Origin: Chloroflexota bacterium
GTDB taxonomy: Bacteria > Chloroflexota > Limnocylindria > Limnocylindrales > CSP1-4
Assembly: GCA_016875645.1 (NCBI GenBank)
Contig: VGPE01000016.1
Coordinates: forward strand, 1-22,016
Reading direction: 5' to 3'
Length of the DNA stretch: 22,016 nt
Made by a program: the position numbers and the translations under genes. Shown here one piece after another: positions 7,404 through 14,548 of the stretch (position 1 is its first letter; every line of letters starts with the position of its first letter). The notes below the pieces were generated by a model. That model was not told the DNA's origin. It ran no database searches and worked only from the letters and a program-made list of their open reading frames with translations.

Positions 7404-8654
7404 TCAGGCGCGATCCGTGCCCGGCACGATCTCGTCGAGCGCCGCCACGACCAGGCGCACCTCGTCCTCGCTGTTGTAGAAGGCGGGTGAGAGCCGGATG
7501 ATCCCGGGCCGGTAGTCCACGATGATCTTGCGCGCGGCAAGGGCGTCGACCACCGGTCTGGGCTCCGGCACCTCGACGGCGACGATGCCGGCCCGCATCG
7601 CCTCGTCCCGGACCGCCCGGATCCGGAGGCCCGCGTCGTCGGCGGCGGCGATGGCGAGCGTCCCCAGGTCCACGGTCCGCTCGCGGATCCGCTCGACCCC
7701 GATCTCGCGCACGACCTCCAGGCCACCCCGAGCGACGAACGTCGAGGGGATCGACGGGGTGCCCAGTTCGTAGCGGCGGGCGTCTGCCGCGAGGTCCAGG
7801 GAAGCCACGTCGAACGCGAATTGGCGGGAGCTGCTGAACCAGCCGGTCGTGGAGGGGACCAGCGCCTCGAACAGGTCGGGGCGGACCCACAGGAAGGCGT
7901 TGCCCGGGCCGCCGAACAGCCACTTGAGCGTGCCGGAGACGTAGGCGTCGGGGCGGTCCGTGCCGCCCGTGGCGAGGTCGGTCGGCAGCAGGCCGGTGGC
8001 CTGGTAGGCGTCGATGACCAGCAGCGCGCCCCGCTCGTGGGCGAGCCGCGCCAGCCCTGCCACGTCCTGGATGGCTCCGGTGGTGAAGTAGACCTGGCCG
8101 GTCGCGATCAGGGCCGTGCGTTCGTCGACCGCCGCCTCGAACGCCGTCAGCGGCACCGTCAGGCCGTCCGGCGACGGCAGTACGACCACCTCCACGCCCA
8201 GCGGGGCGCGAGCCAGCCACTGGTGGCCCACGGTCGGGAAGTCGAGCGCCGTTGTGATGACGCGAGTCCGCGCCCGGCCCCCGGCCGGCAGGCCCGCCGC
8301 GCGCAGTCGGCCGAGGGTCGCGTCGTCGCCACGATGGACGCCGTCGATCGCCGAGGCGATGGTCGCGAGCGCGCCCGAGACATTCGGCGCAAGGCCGATC
8401 TGCGTGCCCGGGACGCCGAGCAGGGCGCCGTACTCCTCGCGCAGCAGGGCCAGTTCCGGTAGCCAGTGGCGGTACCAGGCACGCGCCCCGAGACTCTCCC
8501 ACTGCCCGAGGAAGCGTTCCAGGTGGGCCCGGCTCCGGTCGGACAGGGCGCCCAGCGAGCAGGTGTTGAGGTACGTCGAACGCGCGAGACCCGGGAACTC
8601 GGCGCGATATCGCAGCAGGTCGGGCTGGCGGACGCCCACGCCCGCGACGGTCAC
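7404..8654 (-). CDS. Kynureninase-like class V aminotransferase-fold PLP enzyme
   Basis: A 416-residue fold-type I PLP enzyme of the class V group, which includes kynureninase, cysteine desulfurase and isopenicillin N epimerase. YLNTCSLG (28-35) is the usual N-terminal substrate loop, VIDAYQATG (213-221) has the Asp that contacts the pyridine nitrogen, and SGTLKWLFGGPGNAFLWV (240-257) has the Schiff-base lysine at 244. The GGPG after the lysine and DYRPGIIRLSPAFYNSEDEV near the C-terminus are kynureninase-like. No other tryptophan-catabolism gene is in view, so the reaction cannot be assigned. The GTG start at 8654 overlaps the metK stop as GTGA. Desulfurase activity is possible but less favoured. 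Confidence 0.88.
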   Translation of the reverse strand: MTVAGVGVRQPDLLRYRAEFPGLARSTYLNTCSLGALSDRSRAHLERFLGQWESLGARAWYRHWLPELALLREEYGALLGVPGTQIGLAPNVSGALATIASAIDGVHRGDDATLGRLRAAGLPAGGRARTRVITTALDFPTVGHQWLARAPLGVEVVVLPSPDGLTVPLTAFEAAVDERTALIATGQVYFTTGAIQDVAGLARLAHERGALLVIDAYQATGLLPTDLATGGTDRPDAYVSGTLKWLFGGPGNAFLWVRPDLFEALVPSTTGWFSSSRQFAFDVASLDLAADARRYELGTPSIPSTFVARGGLEVVREIGVERIRERTVDLGTLAIAAADDAGLRIRAVRDEAMRAGIVAVEVPEPRPVVDALAARKIIVDYRPGIIRLSPAFYNSEDEVRLVVAALDEIVPGTDRA

Positions 8655-9886
8655 GACGCCGTGAGGCGGCCCACGACGGGCTCGGGCAGCTGCACGCCGG
8701 CGTCGTCCGCGAGCGCCGCGGCGAGATTCGTGCGCTCCCACGGCAGGTCGAGCTCGGGCCGCCCGAAGTGGCCGTACGCGGCGGTCTGGCGGAAGATCGG
8801 CCGGCGCAGGTCGAGCGCGTCGATGATGGCGGCCGGCCGCAGGTCGAAGTGGCGGTCGATGAGGCCCAGAATCCGCTCGTCGGGGATACGGCCGGTGTTG
8901 AACGTCTCGATCGAGATCGAAAGCGGCCGCGCGATCCCGATCGCGTATGACAGTTCGATCTCGAAGCGGTCGGCCAGCCCGGCGGCGACGACGTTCTTGG
9001 CCACCCAGCGCGCTGCGTAGGCCGCCGAGCGGTCCACCTTGGAGGCGTCCTTGCCGCTGAAGGCCCCGCCACCGTGGCGGGCCATGCCGCCGTACGTGTC
9101 CACGATGATCTTGCGGCCGGTCAGCCCGGCGTCGCCCATCGGGCCGCCGATCACGAAGCGCCCGGTGGGATTGACGTGGATCGTGGGGTCGACGCGCCGC
9201 AGTTCACGCGGGACGATCTCGCGGATCACGGCCTGGATCACGTCGTCGCGGAGCCGCTCGCTGGCGACCTCCTCGTCGTGCTGCGCCGCGATCACCACGG
9301 TCCGCACGGCCACGGGCTCGCCGCGGCGGTACTCCACGGTGACCTGGGTCTTGCCGTCAGGGCGCAGGTAGGGGAGTGTGCCGTTCTTGCGCACCTCGGC
9401 CAGCCGGCGCGAGAGGCGATGGGCCAGCGAGATCGGCAGCGGCATGAGCTCGGGCGTCTCGCGGCAGGCGAACCCGAACATCATGCCCTGGTCGCCGGCG
9501 CCCTGGTCGTGGCGGTCTCCGGAACCGCGCGTCTCGAGTGCCTCGTCCACGCCCCGCTTGATGTCGGGGCTCTGCTCGTGCACCGAGACGAGGGTGCCGC
9601 AGGTCCGGTAGTCGAAGCCGTAGCGCGCGTCCGTGTAGCCGATCTCGCGGATTGTGTCGCGCACGACGTTCTGAAATTCCACGTACGTCGAGGTCGTGAT
9701 CTCGCCCAGGACCACCACCATGCCGGTCGTCGTCGCCGTCTCGCAGGCTACGCGCGCCACCGGGTCATCGCGCAGGATCGCGTCGAGGATCGCGTCCGAG
9801 ACCTGGTCGCACATCTTGTCGGGGTGCCCCTCGGTCACCGACTCGGACGTGAACAGGTACTGCTCGGCCTCGACGATGCTGGTCAT
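8651..9886 (-). CDS. metK: S-adenosylmethionine synthetase (methionine adenosyltransferase)
   Basis: Makes SAM from methionine and ATP in the cytoplasm as a homo-oligomer. Signatures: TSESVTEGHPDKMCDQVSDA (13-32, His21 and Asp23 at the ATP/metal site), GAGDQGMMFG (129-138), GDAGLTGRKIIVDTYGG (251-267) and HGGGAFSGKD (271-280), all intact. Length 411 is normal for the bacterial enzyme. The stretch LETRGSGDRHDQG just before the GAGDQG loop is somewhat longer than in the E. coli protein. The ATG at 9884-9886 has GGAGA just upstream. It heads an operon with a PLP enzyme and a membrane protein and is divergent from the GDP-mannose operon. No SAM riboswitch could be recognised in its leader. Confidence 0.97.
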   Translation of the reverse strand: MTSIVEAEQYLFTSESVTEGHPDKMCDQVSDAILDAILRDDPVARVACETATTTGMVVVLGEITTSTYVEFQNVVRDTIREIGYTDARYGFDYRTCGTLVSVHEQSPDIKRGVDEALETRGSGDRHDQGAGDQGMMFGFACRETPELMPLPISLAHRLSRRLAEVRKNGTLPYLRPDGKTQVTVEYRRGEPVAVRTVVIAAQHDEEVASERLRDDVIQAVIREIVPRELRRVDPTIHVNPTGRFVIGGPMGDAGLTGRKIIVDTYGGMARHGGGAFSGKDASKVDRSAAYAARWVAKNVVAAGLADRFEIELSYAIGIARPLSISIETFNTGRIPDERILGLIDRHFDLRPAAIIDALDLRRPIFRQTAAYGHFGRPELDLPWERTNLAAALADDAGVQLPEPVVGRLTAS

Positions 9887-9979
9887 CGGTTCTCCATCTG
9901 GCCGCCCTGGCTCGGGGACCGAGGACTCGCTCGCCGAGGCCGGGCGCTGAGCTCCGCGAGGCCATTGGCCCGAGGCCGG

Positions 9980-9988
9980 AGGGTAGCA
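9980..9988 (-). promoter_or_regulatory. Possible extended -10 promoter for metK
   Basis: On the minus strand the sequence reads TGCTACCCT, an extended -10 (TGn plus TACCCT). It would start transcription near 9973 and give metK a leader of about 86 bases. No convincing -35 box is seen, as is usual for extended -10 promoters. Three copies of CGAGGCC lie around it. Confidence 0.4.
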
Positions 9989-10014
9989 CCCGTTCGGGCC
10001 GGTGACGCGATCCT

Positions 10015-10020
10015 TAGAAT
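10015..10020 (+). promoter_or_regulatory. -10 box TAGAAT giving a leaderless manC transcript
   Basis: TAGAAT differs from the consensus TATAAT by one base. With the normal 6-base gap the first transcribed base is 10027, which is the A of the manC ATG. No ribosome binding site lies between (CCGGGC). This is what a leaderless gene looks like. The -35 region (TTCGGG at 9993-9998) is weak. Confidence 0.6.
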
Positions 10021-10026
10021 CCGGGC

Positions 10027-11088
10027 ATGTACGCGGTGATCCTGGCCGGTGGCGGCGGCACGCGCCTGCGGCCGCTCAGCCGGGCGGATCGGCCCAAGCC
10101 CTTCCTGCCGCTGATGGACGACCGCACGCTGCTGCAGCGGACCGTGGAGCGCCTGCGCCGCGTCGACGGCCTGAGCGGCATCTTCGTGGTGGTCAGCACG
10201 GCCCATGTCGACCTCGTCATCGCCCAGGCGCCCGAGGTCGATGTGATCGCGGAGCCTGCAGGACGCAATACCGCGGCAGCCATCGCGCTCGCCACGCTGG
10301 TCATCGAGCGACCGGCGGACGAGGTCATGGCCGTGCTGCCGGCCGACCACATGATCGGGAACTCCGCCCGGTTTGCCGAGACACTGGGCGAGGCGGCCCG
10401 ACTGGCGCGCGGGGCATTCGGCGTTGCCGAGCCGCTGGTGACGCTCGGCGTCCAGATGGAGCGCCCGGCGACCGAGTACGGCTACCTGATGCCGAAGCGG
10501 CCCGGGGCCCAGGTCGAGGGTCTCCAGTCCTACGTCCTCGATGAGTTCCGCGAGAAGCCACCCGCGGCCGAGGCGCAGCGGCTGTACGAGGCCGGCAGTG
10601 GCATCGCCTGGAACGCGGGCATGTTCCTCTGGCAGCGGCGGGCGATCCGCGCCGCGCTGGGGGACTACACGGACCTCGTCGAGACGCTCGAGCCGGCGCT
10701 CGACGACCCAGACGAATTGGCCGAGGCCTACGCCGGTCTGCGGACTCGGTCGATCGACTACGAGGTCATGGAACCGGCGTCGCGGGCGGGTCGGGTGGTC
10801 ATGGCGAGCATGGACGTCGGCTGGAGCGACATCGGCGGCTGGACGGCGCTGCTCGCGGCGATCGGAGCGGGCGGCACGGGACGCGTGGCAGAGGCGGGCG
10901 AGACCATCCAGATTGCGGCCGAAGACCTGCTCGTCGGTCCAGGTCCCCGTGGACTGGAGCTGGTCGCAGGGCCGGGTACGATCCGCGTCGACGCGCCGAG
11001 CGCCCACCTGGTCGGAGCCGGCGCCGATCGCGACCGCGTCCAGGCCCTGCTGGACCGAGTCGCCGCAGCGGAGAGCCACGCCCCTTGA
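10027..11088 (+). CDS. manC: Mannose-1-phosphate guanylyltransferase
   Basis: Makes GDP-mannose from mannose-1-phosphate and GTP, the activated sugar for glycans, lipomannans and protein mannosylation. A 353-residue single-domain nucleotidyltransferase: GGGGTRLRPLSRADRPKPFL (8-27, nucleotide-binding loop), EPAGRNTAAA (76-85), LPADHMI (104-110, metal Asp), REKP (175-178), GIAWNAGMF (192-200), SIDYEVME (242-249) and GWSDIGGW (265-272). The C-terminal mannose-6-phosphate isomerase cupin present in bifunctional ManC/AlgA proteins is absent; a separate cupin gene sits two genes downstream. The gene appears leaderless from the TAGAAT box. Its TGA overlaps the TTG start of the next gene. Confidence 0.94.
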   Translation: MYAVILAGGGGTRLRPLSRADRPKPFLPLMDDRTLLQRTVERLRRVDGLSGIFVVVSTAHVDLVIAQAPEVDVIAEPAGRNTAAAIALATLVIERPADEVMAVLPADHMIGNSARFAETLGEAARLARGAFGVAEPLVTLGVQMERPATEYGYLMPKRPGAQVEGLQSYVLDEFREKPPAAEAQRLYEAGSGIAWNAGMFLWQRRAIRAALGDYTDLVETLEPALDDPDELAEAYAGLRTRSIDYEVMEPASRAGRVVMASMDVGWSDIGGWTALLAAIGAGGTGRVAEAGETIQIAAEDLLVGPGPRGLELVAGPGTIRVDAPSAHLVGAGADRDRVQALLDRVAAAESHAP

Positions 11089-12566
11089 CGATCATCGCCG
11101 AGGTCCCAGCGCCGACCCGGATCGTCTTCGGTACCGACGGCTGGCGCGCGAAAGTCGCCGACGATTTCACGTTCGAGAACGTGCGCCGCTGTGCCGACGG
11201 CGTGGCCGAGTACGTGGCCTCGCGCGGCGAGCATGCGCGGGGCGTCGTGGTCGCCTATGACCGGCGGTTTGCCAGCGAACACTTCGCGATGACCGCTGCC
11301 GAAGTCCTGCTGGCGCGCGACATCCCGGTTGCGTTCGCGGCCCACGCGGTGCCGACGCAGATGTCCTCGTACGAGGTGGTCGAGCGTGGGGCTGCCGCCG
11401 GCATCGTGATCACCGCGAGCCATAACCCGTGGACCGACAACGGTTTCAAGGTGAAGTCGGCGTCAGGTTCCGCGGCGGGGCCCGAGATCCTGTCGGTGCT
11501 GGAGGCGCGGATCGCAGCCAACGGTGGGACGGCGATCGAGCGACGGCCCTTCGCCGACGCCGAAGCGGCGGGCCTCGTGGAGCGGTTCGACCCCTTCACC
11601 GGCTACGAGCGGTTCCTCCGCCGCACGCTCGATCTCGACGCGCTCCGGGCGGCCGACATCCACGTCCTCGTGGAGCCGATGTGGGGCTCGGGCGCTGGCT
11701 GGATCCCGCGGTTGCTCGCCGGCGGGCGCATCCGCGTCACCGAGCTGCACCGGGAGCGCAACCCGTACTTCGGCGGCGTCAACCCCGAGCCGATCCGGCC
11801 GAACATCGACGAAGCCCTCGCGACCCTCGGTCGGGGCGGCTACGACCTGGGTCTCCTGCTCGATGGCGACGCCGACCGGGCGGGCGCTGCCGATGAACGA
11901 GGGGTCTTCATCCACCAGCTCCAGGTCTTCGGGCTGCTCATGTACTACCTGGTCGAATACCGCGGCCTGCGCGACCCGGTCGTCAAGAGCGTGAACACGA
12001 CCTCGATGGCCGAGCGCCTGGGCGTTCGCTACGGGGTGGCCGTGCACGAGACGCCGGTCGGGTTCAAGTACGTCGGGCCGAAGATGATCGAGACGGGCTC
12101 CATGATGGGCGGCGAGGAGTCCGGCGGCTTCGGCTTCGGGATGCACCTGCCCGAGCGCGACGGCATCTATACCGACCTGCTCCTGCTGGACCTGTTCCTG
12201 CGCGAGCGGGCCGCCGGACGCTGGCCCGTCTCGAATGCCATCGCCCATCTCCACGAGATCGCCGGACCGTCCTTCTACCAGCGCGTGGACGTGCACGTGG
12301 ATCGGGCCGCCTACCCGGCGCTCAAGGACCGGCTGCTCGTGGAGTTGCAGCGAAGCGCGCCGACCACGCTTGCGGGCCAGCCGGTGTCGCGAACGGACGC
12401 CCTCACCACCCGCGACGGCTTCAAGTTCTTCATCGCCGACGGCTCCTGGCTGCTGGTCCGCTTCAGCGGCACCGAGCCGCTGGTCCGGGTCTACACCGAG
12501 GCCACCTCCCAGGCGGCGATGGAGGCGATCATCGCCGCGGGCGAGACGCTGGTCCGGGGCGCGTGA
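11085..12566 (+). CDS. manB: Phosphomannomutase/phosphoglucomutase
   Basis: Alpha-D-phosphohexomutase that interconverts sugar 6- and 1-phosphates; between manC and an isomerase its likely job is mannose-6-phosphate to mannose-1-phosphate. Four canonical motifs are intact: TASHNP (110-115, phosphoserine Ser112), metal loop DGDADR (260-265), sugar loop GGEESGG (342-348) and phosphate loop RFSGTEPL (459-466). At 493 residues it is a little longer than typical ManB, and DGFKFFIADGSWLLVRFSGTEP resembles some phosphoglucomutases, so dual glucose/mannose use is possible. The start is TTG at 11085, overlapping the manC stop as TTGA; FGTDGWR (15-21) at the N-terminus is a normal family beginning, which supports it. 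Confidence 0.92.
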   Translation: MTIIAEVPAPTRIVFGTDGWRAKVADDFTFENVRRCADGVAEYVASRGEHARGVVVAYDRRFASEHFAMTAAEVLLARDIPVAFAAHAVPTQMSSYEVVERGAAAGIVITASHNPWTDNGFKVKSASGSAAGPEILSVLEARIAANGGTAIERRPFADAEAAGLVERFDPFTGYERFLRRTLDLDALRAADIHVLVEPMWGSGAGWIPRLLAGGRIRVTELHRERNPYFGGVNPEPIRPNIDEALATLGRGGYDLGLLLDGDADRAGAADERGVFIHQLQVFGLLMYYLVEYRGLRDPVVKSVNTTSMAERLGVRYGVAVHETPVGFKYVGPKMIETGSMMGGEESGGFGFGMHLPERDGIYTDLLLLDLFLRERAAGRWPVSNAIAHLHEIAGPSFYQRVDVHVDRAAYPALKDRLLVELQRSAPTTLAGQPVSRTDALTTRDGFKFFIADGSWLLVRFSGTEPLVRVYTEATSQAAMEAIIAAGETLVRGA

Positions 12567-12988
12567 CGGCCCGCGACTCCCGCCGGCGTTCAGCTCCGGC
12601 CGGGCCGCCGGTGGCGCCGCCGGGCTCGGTCACCCGGCGCGTTGACAAGCCCTGGGGCCACGAGCTCGTCTGGGCTGAAACCGACCGCTACGCCGGCAAG
12701 ATCCTCGTGATCGAGACCGGACGCCGCCTCTCACTCCAGTACCACGAGCGCAAGCTCGAGTCGATCCGGGTCCTCAGCGGGCGGCTTCGCCTGCACCTCG
12801 AAGACGAGGCCGGCCGGATGCAGATCGAGGAGCTTGGGCCGGGCGAAAACCGGCTGGTGCCGGTGGGGCGGCGACACCGGTACGAGTCGATCGAGCGCTG
12901 CGAGCTCTTCGAGGTCTCGAGCCCCGAGCTCGACGACGTGGTCAGGGTCGAGGACGACTTCGGCCGCACGGGAACCTCGGCTCCGTAG
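12563..12988 (+). CDS. Stand-alone cupin, type II mannose-6-phosphate isomerase-like
   Basis: A 141-residue single-domain cupin. VDKPWGHELVW (27-37), LSLQYHERKLESIRVLSGR (55-73) and PVGRRHRYES (99-108) match the C-terminal isomerase domain of bifunctional ManC/AlgA enzymes, where the pattern is RPWG, SLQxHxxRxEhW and P.g.pHr. His and Glu residues in the QYHERKLES stretch would bind the metal. It probably converts fructose-6-phosphate to mannose-6-phosphate and so supplies the first step of the operon. The RAEHW-like element is altered to KLESI, so activity is likely but not certain. The GTG start at 12563 overlaps the manB stop as GTGA. The first 25 residues are Arg/Pro-rich and unlike the family. 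Confidence 0.83.
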   Translation: MTARDSRRRSAPAGPPVAPPGSVTRRVDKPWGHELVWAETDRYAGKILVIETGRRLSLQYHERKLESIRVLSGRLRLHLEDEAGRMQIEELGPGENRLVPVGRRHRYESIERCELFEVSSPELDDVVRVEDDFGRTGTSAP

Positions 12989-13136
12989 GTCCCCGCAGCG
13001 GTGACGACGGGTCGCCGATGGGTCGCCGACCGTCGCCGCGCGACGCCGCGTGTCGCCGGGCGGTGCTTTTGCGCGCCCACCCGGTCGTCCGCCAACCCCG
13101 GGACTTCCGAGCCACATCGGCCACCCGCGCGGGGTG

Positions 13137-13142
13137 TAGAGT
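13137..13142 (+). promoter_or_regulatory. -10 box TAGAGT before the SWIM gene
   Basis: TAGAGT lies in a 247-base gap between the isomerase and the SWIM gene. It would start transcription near 13149 and give a leader of about 87 bases. The same hexamer precedes the oxidoreductase gene near the end of the window. No clear -35 box is visible. Upstream, 13008-13065 is low-complexity sequence rich in GTCGCCG and has no gene. Confidence 0.4.
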
Positions 13143-13235
13143 TCGGGGTGCGACGACCGCCATCACCGGTCGACAGGTGCAGACCGGACGGCGGCCTTCG
13201 AGAACGCGCCTTGTGGCGACGGAGGTTGCTCGACG

Positions 13236-13511
13236 ATGCACAGCTCTCTGATCGGCAGGGTCGAGAAGGCCAACCGCTACGCTCGCGAGCTGGACCGGAT
13301 CACGATTGACCGGCTCGCGCTCACGTTCCGCGGGGACAACGACACGCACCACGTCAGCCTCGATGCCGGCACGTGGCACTGCACCTGCCATTCCTTCGAG
13401 AGTTGGGGCTCCTGCGTCCATCTCATGGCCATCCAGAAGATCCTCGGCGTGATGCTCCCCGAGGAGGCCCAGGTCGCAATCCTGGCGGAGCCCCAGGCCG
13501 TTCACGCGTAA
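13236..13511 (+). CDS. Small SWIM zinc-finger protein
   Basis: A 91-residue protein whose centre, HCTCHSFESWGSCVHLMAI, is a textbook SWIM motif CxC-x8-CxH with ligands Cys49, Cys51, Cys60 and His62. SWIM domains bind zinc and usually sit inside larger proteins (SWI2/SNF2 helicases, MuDR transposases, recombination mediators), where they contact DNA or protein. Here the domain stands alone with a basic N-terminal segment and a short helical tail. GGAGG at 13221-13225 supports the ATG. The gene has its own likely promoter and a strong hairpin after it, so it is a single-gene unit. Its role is unknown. Confidence 0.82.
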   Translation: MHSSLIGRVEKANRYARELDRITIDRLALTFRGDNDTHHVSLDAGTWHCTCHSFESWGSCVHLMAIQKILGVMLPEEAQVAILAEPQAVHA

Positions 13512-13532
13512 GCGCCCAGCGGTGTACAGGTC

Positions 13533-13563
13533 GGAACGGCCGGTCGCGACGACCGGCCGTTCC
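13533..13563. terminator. Perfect 14-bp hairpin between convergent genes
   Basis: Arms GGAACGGCCGGTCG (13533-13546) and CGACCGGCCGTTCC (13550-13563) pair perfectly around the 3-base loop CGA. Only GCGTTT follows on the plus strand. Being symmetrical and placed between the SWIM gene and the convergent protease gene, it can serve as a terminator in both directions despite the weak T tract. Confidence 0.8.
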
Positions 13564-13575
13564 GCGTTTCGGCGG

Positions 13576-14548
13576 CTATAGCAATCTGACGGCGACCGCC
13601 ACTGAGGTGGAGGGCCTCACCCCTTCGCCCGCTGGTCGGAACGAGACGCGCCACTGGTACGAGGCGTTGATCGTGACCGCACGCGTGTAGACGCCGGCCG
13701 CAGACGCGGGCGTCATCGTCGCCACATCCAGCCACGAGGTGCCGCCGATCGCTGCCCGCTGCAGCACCACTGTCCGCCCGTGGACGGGGTTGTCGGCGAG
13801 CCTCCCATAGGCGGAGTTGTTCGCGATGCGAACGGACGCCGTGAATGTGACCTGCGAGCCGGCCCGGACAGTGGTCGCGCCTGGGCTCACCGTGCTGATC
13901 GTCGCGAGGTCGAGGCACGTCGAGTACGGCGCCGTCCAGGACTGCATGTCGTAGGCCATCTGGAGCCGGGCCACGTCGCAGCGCCCGAGGGCGTGCTGGT
14001 TCCAGCCGAACTGCGGATTCGCCGCCTGGACAGAGCTCATGATCGTGTTGGGGTACGTGTCCGTGAAGCTCTGTGATCGAGGACGGCGATGTGGCTGAAC
14101 TCGTGGGCGACCGACAGCTCCGCATCGAAACAGCCGGACGGCCAGGTCGCATAGGTGTGGCACCAGCGGATCACCCCCAGGACACCTGTTGGCTCTGCTT
14201 GCGGATCTGGACGACGAAGCTGGTCGGGGGATACCGGCGCATGCACGCGAGCGCGCCGGGTCCGCAGTAGGGGCCGCTGTTGTAGGCCACCGTCCCGATC
14301 CCGCTCGAGCTGTACGAGATCGTCCCGGCGCGCGACGCCCGGGAACTGGTGACGTCGGCGGCAGCCGCATGCACGAGCGGCTGGAGCCACGCGTCGGGGA
14401 TCTCGCCGGCGGACCAGCGGAACGTGAGCGGCTGGTCCTGGCTCCAAGCTGCGCCGATCGCGGGTGTCGGAGTCTCCGCGGTCACGACGCCCGGGACCGT
14501 GGCCACCGCGAGCGCGGCAAGGACGAGCGACAGGGCGCGGTGCCTCAT
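13576..14548 (-). pseudogene. Secreted metzincin-like zinc protease, broken by two frameshifts
   Basis: Three consecutive frames join into one sensible protein of about 324 residues. Frame one starts at ATG 14548 with a signal peptide (MRHRALSLVLAALAVATVPGV, cut near VTA) and ends at 14171. Frame two carries HEFSHIAVLDH, which has the HExxHxxxxxH spacing of metzincins (compare HELGHVLGLDH, with Val for the Gly). Frame three begins SFTDTYPNTIM and ends in an Ig-like beta domain with TVRAGSQVTFTASV. Both breaks need one added base. The first lies at a run of five C at 14174-14178; a sixth base would read SWGVIRWCH. The second is near 14067-14078, with no homopolymer. No other damage is seen, so either recent inactivation or sequence error fits. 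Its ATG overlaps the stop of the upstream propeller gene. Confidence 0.8.

Noticed and set aside
9887..9975. SAM riboswitch before metK
   Set aside because: The leader contains no recognisable SAM-I or SAM-II conserved core and no terminator with a T tract.
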